Shown here: one piece after another, positions 36,373 to 38,311 of the stretch
How positions within the stretch are numbered: position 1 is the first letter of the stretch
Layout of the letters: every line of letters begins with the position of its first letter
The notes under the pieces: model-generated
What the model saw: only the letters and a program-made list of their open reading frames with translations
Told to the model about the DNA's origin: nothing
Databases searched by the model: none
DNA from: Bacteroidales bacterium
GTDB taxonomy: Bacteria; Bacteroidota; Bacteroidia; Bacteroidales; P3
Assembly (NCBI GenBank): GCA_031260565.1
Contig: JAISLH010000084.1
Coordinates: 1-38,311 of the forward strand
Length of the DNA stretch: 38,311 nt
Direction of reading: 5' to 3'
Made by a program: the position numbers and the translations under genes

Positions 36373-36456
36373 AAAACGCCACCTTAATTTTCTAAAGTGG
36401 CGTTTCGTGACGCTGAAACGCCGCTTTAGAAAAATAAAACGGCGTTTTAGGAAAAT
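36373..36456. repeat. Four-unit 21-bp array, GGCGTTTCGTGACGCT family (copy F)
   Basis: Units start at 36373, 36394, 36415 and 36436. The core is at 36399-36414. Here the arms 36388-36406 and 36415-36433 pair over 19 positions (one wobble) around an 8-base GTGACGCT loop, the strongest hairpin of the family. It lies between the converging ends of ybeY and dapD and probably terminates or protects both transcripts. Confidence 0.9.
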
Positions 36457-36462
36457 GCTGTG

Positions 36463-37272
36463 TTACACCGCTACATTAAAATCTCGCAAAGCTTGGTTGA
36501 GAGAGGTCTTTTTGTCGGTGGATTCTTTTCTCTTGCCTATTATTAAGGCACAATTAACATTGTAATCCCCAGCAGCGAAGTGTTTAGTGTAGCTTCCCGG
36601 AATGACAACAGAGTTTGCAGGTACTATTCCTTTATATTCTATCGGCTCATCGTGGCTAACGTCTATAATTTTTGTTGATTGTGTTATGGTCGTGTTTGCT
36701 CCCAGCACCGCCCCTTCACATATTCTTGCCCCTTCAACGACTATACACCTTGAGCCAATGAAGCAGTTGTCCTCTATTAAGACAGGCTCAGCCATTAGAG
36801 GCTCTAAAACGCCGCCTATTCCTACTCCTCCGCTCAAATGAACGTGCTTTCCAATCTGAGCACACGAGCCAACGGTAGCCCAAGTATCCACCATAGTCCC
36901 CTCATCTACATAAGCACCTATATTTATATAGGAAGGCATCAGCACCACTCCCCGTGCCAAGAAGCTGCCATAGCGAGCAAAGGCAGGTGGTACAACTCTT
37001 ACGCCAAGCGATTGAAAGTTGCCTTTTAGCGGAATCTTATCATAAAATTCAAAGTCGCCGACCTGCATTGTCTTCATATCACAAAGTGAAAAAAAGAGCA
37101 AAATTGCCTTCTTTATCCCTTGATTTACCTCCCACGAGTCATTTTTTCGCTCTGCTACTCGTATGATTCCCCTGTCCAAGTCGTCAATGGTGTTTCTCAC
37201 TTCTTGAGCAACGGCTAAATCTTGCAGCAACTCTCTGTTTTCAAATGCTTTGTTGATAATTTCTTCTCTCAT
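36463..37272 (-). CDS. dapD: 2,3,4,5-tetrahydropyridine-2,6-dicarboxylate N-succinyltransferase
   Basis: This enzyme of the lysine/diaminopimelate pathway succinylates tetrahydrodipicolinate. The 269 residues include a helical N-domain and the left-handed beta-helix with hexapeptide repeats (YINIGAYVDEGTMVDTWATVG, CAQIGKHVHLSGGVGIGGVL, PVLIEDNCFIGSRC). I start at 37272 (MREEIINKAFENRE); the ATG at 37305 lies upstream of the -7 box. It is transcribed alone and converges with ybeY. Confidence 0.93.
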   Translation of the reverse strand: MREEIINKAFENRELLQDLAVAQEVRNTIDDLDRGIIRVAERKNDSWEVNQGIKKAILLFFSLCDMKTMQVGDFEFYDKIPLKGNFQSLGVRVVPPAFARYGSFLARGVVLMPSYINIGAYVDEGTMVDTWATVGSCAQIGKHVHLSGGVGIGGVLEPLMAEPVLIEDNCFIGSRCIVVEGARICEGAVLGANTTITQSTKIIDVSHDEPIEYKGIVPANSVVIPGSYTKHFAAGDYNVNCALIIGKRKESTDKKTSLNQALRDFNVAV

Positions 37273-37293
37273 TTTATGTCCTTTTTTTCGTGG

Positions 37294-37301
37294 CAAAATT
37301 A
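37294..37301 (-). promoter_or_regulatory. -7 box (TAATTTTG) for dapD
   Basis: Perfect TAnnTTTG on the minus strand, 22 bases before the chosen dapD start. Confidence 0.65.
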
Positions 37302-37386
37302 ACATTAAATAACAAAAAAAAAGGATTTATGGTAAAAAAAATTGATTTTTTTTGCAAAAAGATGATTTTAATTGAAATTTTTTTTG

Positions 37387-37394
37387 TACGTTTG
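37387..37394 (+). promoter_or_regulatory. -7 box (TACGTTTG) for the last T9SS cargo gene
   Basis: Perfect TAnnTTTG, 53 bases before the ATG at 37447. Confidence 0.7.
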
Positions 37395-37446
37395 CACCTT
37401 GAAATTTAATTAAAACTTAATAACAAACAAACAAACAAAAATTATC

Positions 37447-38311
37447 ATGAAGAAAATTATTCTTTCAGTCCTTGCGATAGGGCTATCAGTAGGAGCTTTT
37501 GCTCAAAAACAAATGGTTAATGTAGGCAGTTTAGAAGGCAAGCAGCAAGTTCAAGTAGCTGATAACAACTCTAAGGTTCAGCCTATTCAAAAGGCAACTA
37601 TGTATTTGCCTCCAATTTTCAATGATTGTGCAGACATAGAAGATCCTGGTTACTATGTGTTCACCTATCAAGGCTACCAACTTCCTATTACAGGGTCAGG
37701 ATTTTTCGGAGGTGCTGGTCAAAGTTATGTATTTAGCTCAGCAAAAACAGTTACTGGAATTGCTTTTATGGCAATGAATGATTGGGATGGTGATGTGGTA
37801 ACTCCAGATATTGAAATGTTGAATGATGGATTATCTGTATTGGCATCAACCACATACAGTACATCTGATTTGGTAGAAGGTGAATGGGTTATGAATTCTT
37901 ATAACTTTGCACAACCTGTAAATTCTCAATCCTTTATTTTGGGCGTTTATTTCCCTGAATATACAGCAACTTCTACTGATGTTATTATTTCAACTACAGA
38001 CGCTGGTTGTTCTGAAGGATTTCCCATTTATCTGAACTATCAAGGTAACTGGGTAGATGCTTCAACTCTTTTTAATGGTTTTGACGTACACGCATTTATT
38101 TTTCCTATCATTGAAGGAAGTGGTTTAAATGATGTTGAAATAAATAATTTGACTTACGTTTATCCAAATCCTGCAAAGAATGAAGTTATGTTGGCATCAT
38201 CTTATAAAATGAACAAAGTAGAAATATTTAATATGTTAGGACAAAAGGTTTATGAGTCTGACGTAAATGGTATTTCTACAACAGTAAACGTTGTTGATTT
38301 TACAGCAGGAA
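37447..38311 (+). CDS. Secreted protein with T9SS sorting domain (partial, runs off the window)
   Basis: The gene starts at 37447 with a signal peptide (MKKIILSVLAIGLSVGAFAQ) and stays open for 288 codons to the window end. The mature protein includes a jelly-roll-like region (about residues 70-210) with few charged residues. The end shows the type IX secretion sorting domain (VYPNPAKNEVML, KVEIFNMLGQKVYE), of which the final strands lie outside. It is therefore a second exported T9SS substrate in this window. No catalytic motif is visible. It has its own promoter. Confidence 0.85.
   Translation, partial: MKKIILSVLAIGLSVGAFAQKQMVNVGSLEGKQQVQVADNNSKVQPIQKATMYLPPIFNDCADIEDPGYYVFTYQGYQLPITGSGFFGGAGQSYVFSSAKTVTGIAFMAMNDWDGDVVTPDIEMLNDGLSVLASTTYSTSDLVEGEWVMNSYNFAQPVNSQSFILGVYFPEYTATSTDVIISTTDAGCSEGFPIYLNYQGNWVDASTLFNGFDVHAFIFPIIEGSGLNDVEINNLTYVYPNPAKNEVMLASSYKMNKVEIFNMLGQKVYESDVNGISTTVNVVDFTAG

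Overview
The window looks like a chromosome segment of an anaerobic Bacteroidota, most likely Bacteroidales-like. The evidence is the repeated TAnnTTTG -7 promoter boxes with almost no Shine-Dalgarno sites, a type IX secretion protein (PorQ), two proteins with T9SS C-terminal sorting domains, SusC/D-free but lipoprotein-rich gene content, an Rnf complex, and HydF for [FeFe]-hydrogenase maturation. The DNA is AT-rich. I see no IS element, prophage, rRNA or CRISPR array.

Layout. 1-6.7 kb (+): hydF, two lipoproteins of the DUF4810/GNA1162 type, radA, a mannose-1-phosphate guanylyltransferase and asnS. 7.0-9.4 kb (-): a two-gene surface-sugar operon (glycosyltransferase, wecB). 9.7-13.1 kb: tRNA-Arg(ACG), a small lipoprotein, rocD and a GH3-family protein. 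13.2-16.6 kb: a large inverted-repeat array, a T9SS cargo protein and porQ. 16.8-18.7 kb: a tiny CWC-type cysteine-rich gene facing atpD-atpC. 18.7-22.7 kb: a 900-bp repeat region, an HU-like protein and a YfhO membrane protein. 22.9-25.1 kb (-): NhaD antiporter and a DMT transporter. 25.5-27.7 kb: a possible small RNA/peptide unit, two recently duplicated lipoproteins, the tail of an M64 peptidase and an outer-membrane barrel. 27.7-29.4 kb: glnS. 29.8-34.8 kb (+): tRNA-Ser(GGA) running straight into rnfB-C-(orf)-D-G-(repeat ORF)-E, with no rnfA. 34.8-36.3 kb: an outer-membrane protein, a degenerate anti-sigma-kinase-like protein and ybeY. 36.5-38.3 kb: dapD (-) and a truncated T9SS cargo gene (+).

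Physiology. HydF implies [FeFe]-hydrogenase. Rnf (ferredoxin:NAD+ oxidoreductase, ion pumping), NhaD (Na+/H+ exchange) and F-type ATP synthase subunits together suggest ferredoxin-based fermentation coupled to an Na+ or H+ gradient.

The outstanding signal is between the genes. At least twelve intergenic sites carry short tandem arrays whose sequences differ from site to site, but whose repeat period is almost always 21 or 22 bp. Each unit has an 8-14 bp palindromic or near-palindromic core plus a variable AT-rich spacer. One family (core GGCGTTTCGTGACGCT) occurs six times, only at convergent or divergent gene borders. Several 21-bp arrays keep an open frame that spells heptad-repeat peptides, sometimes on both strands. 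I do not recognise this as a described element. Whether it acts as DNA, RNA or peptide cannot be decided from the sequence.
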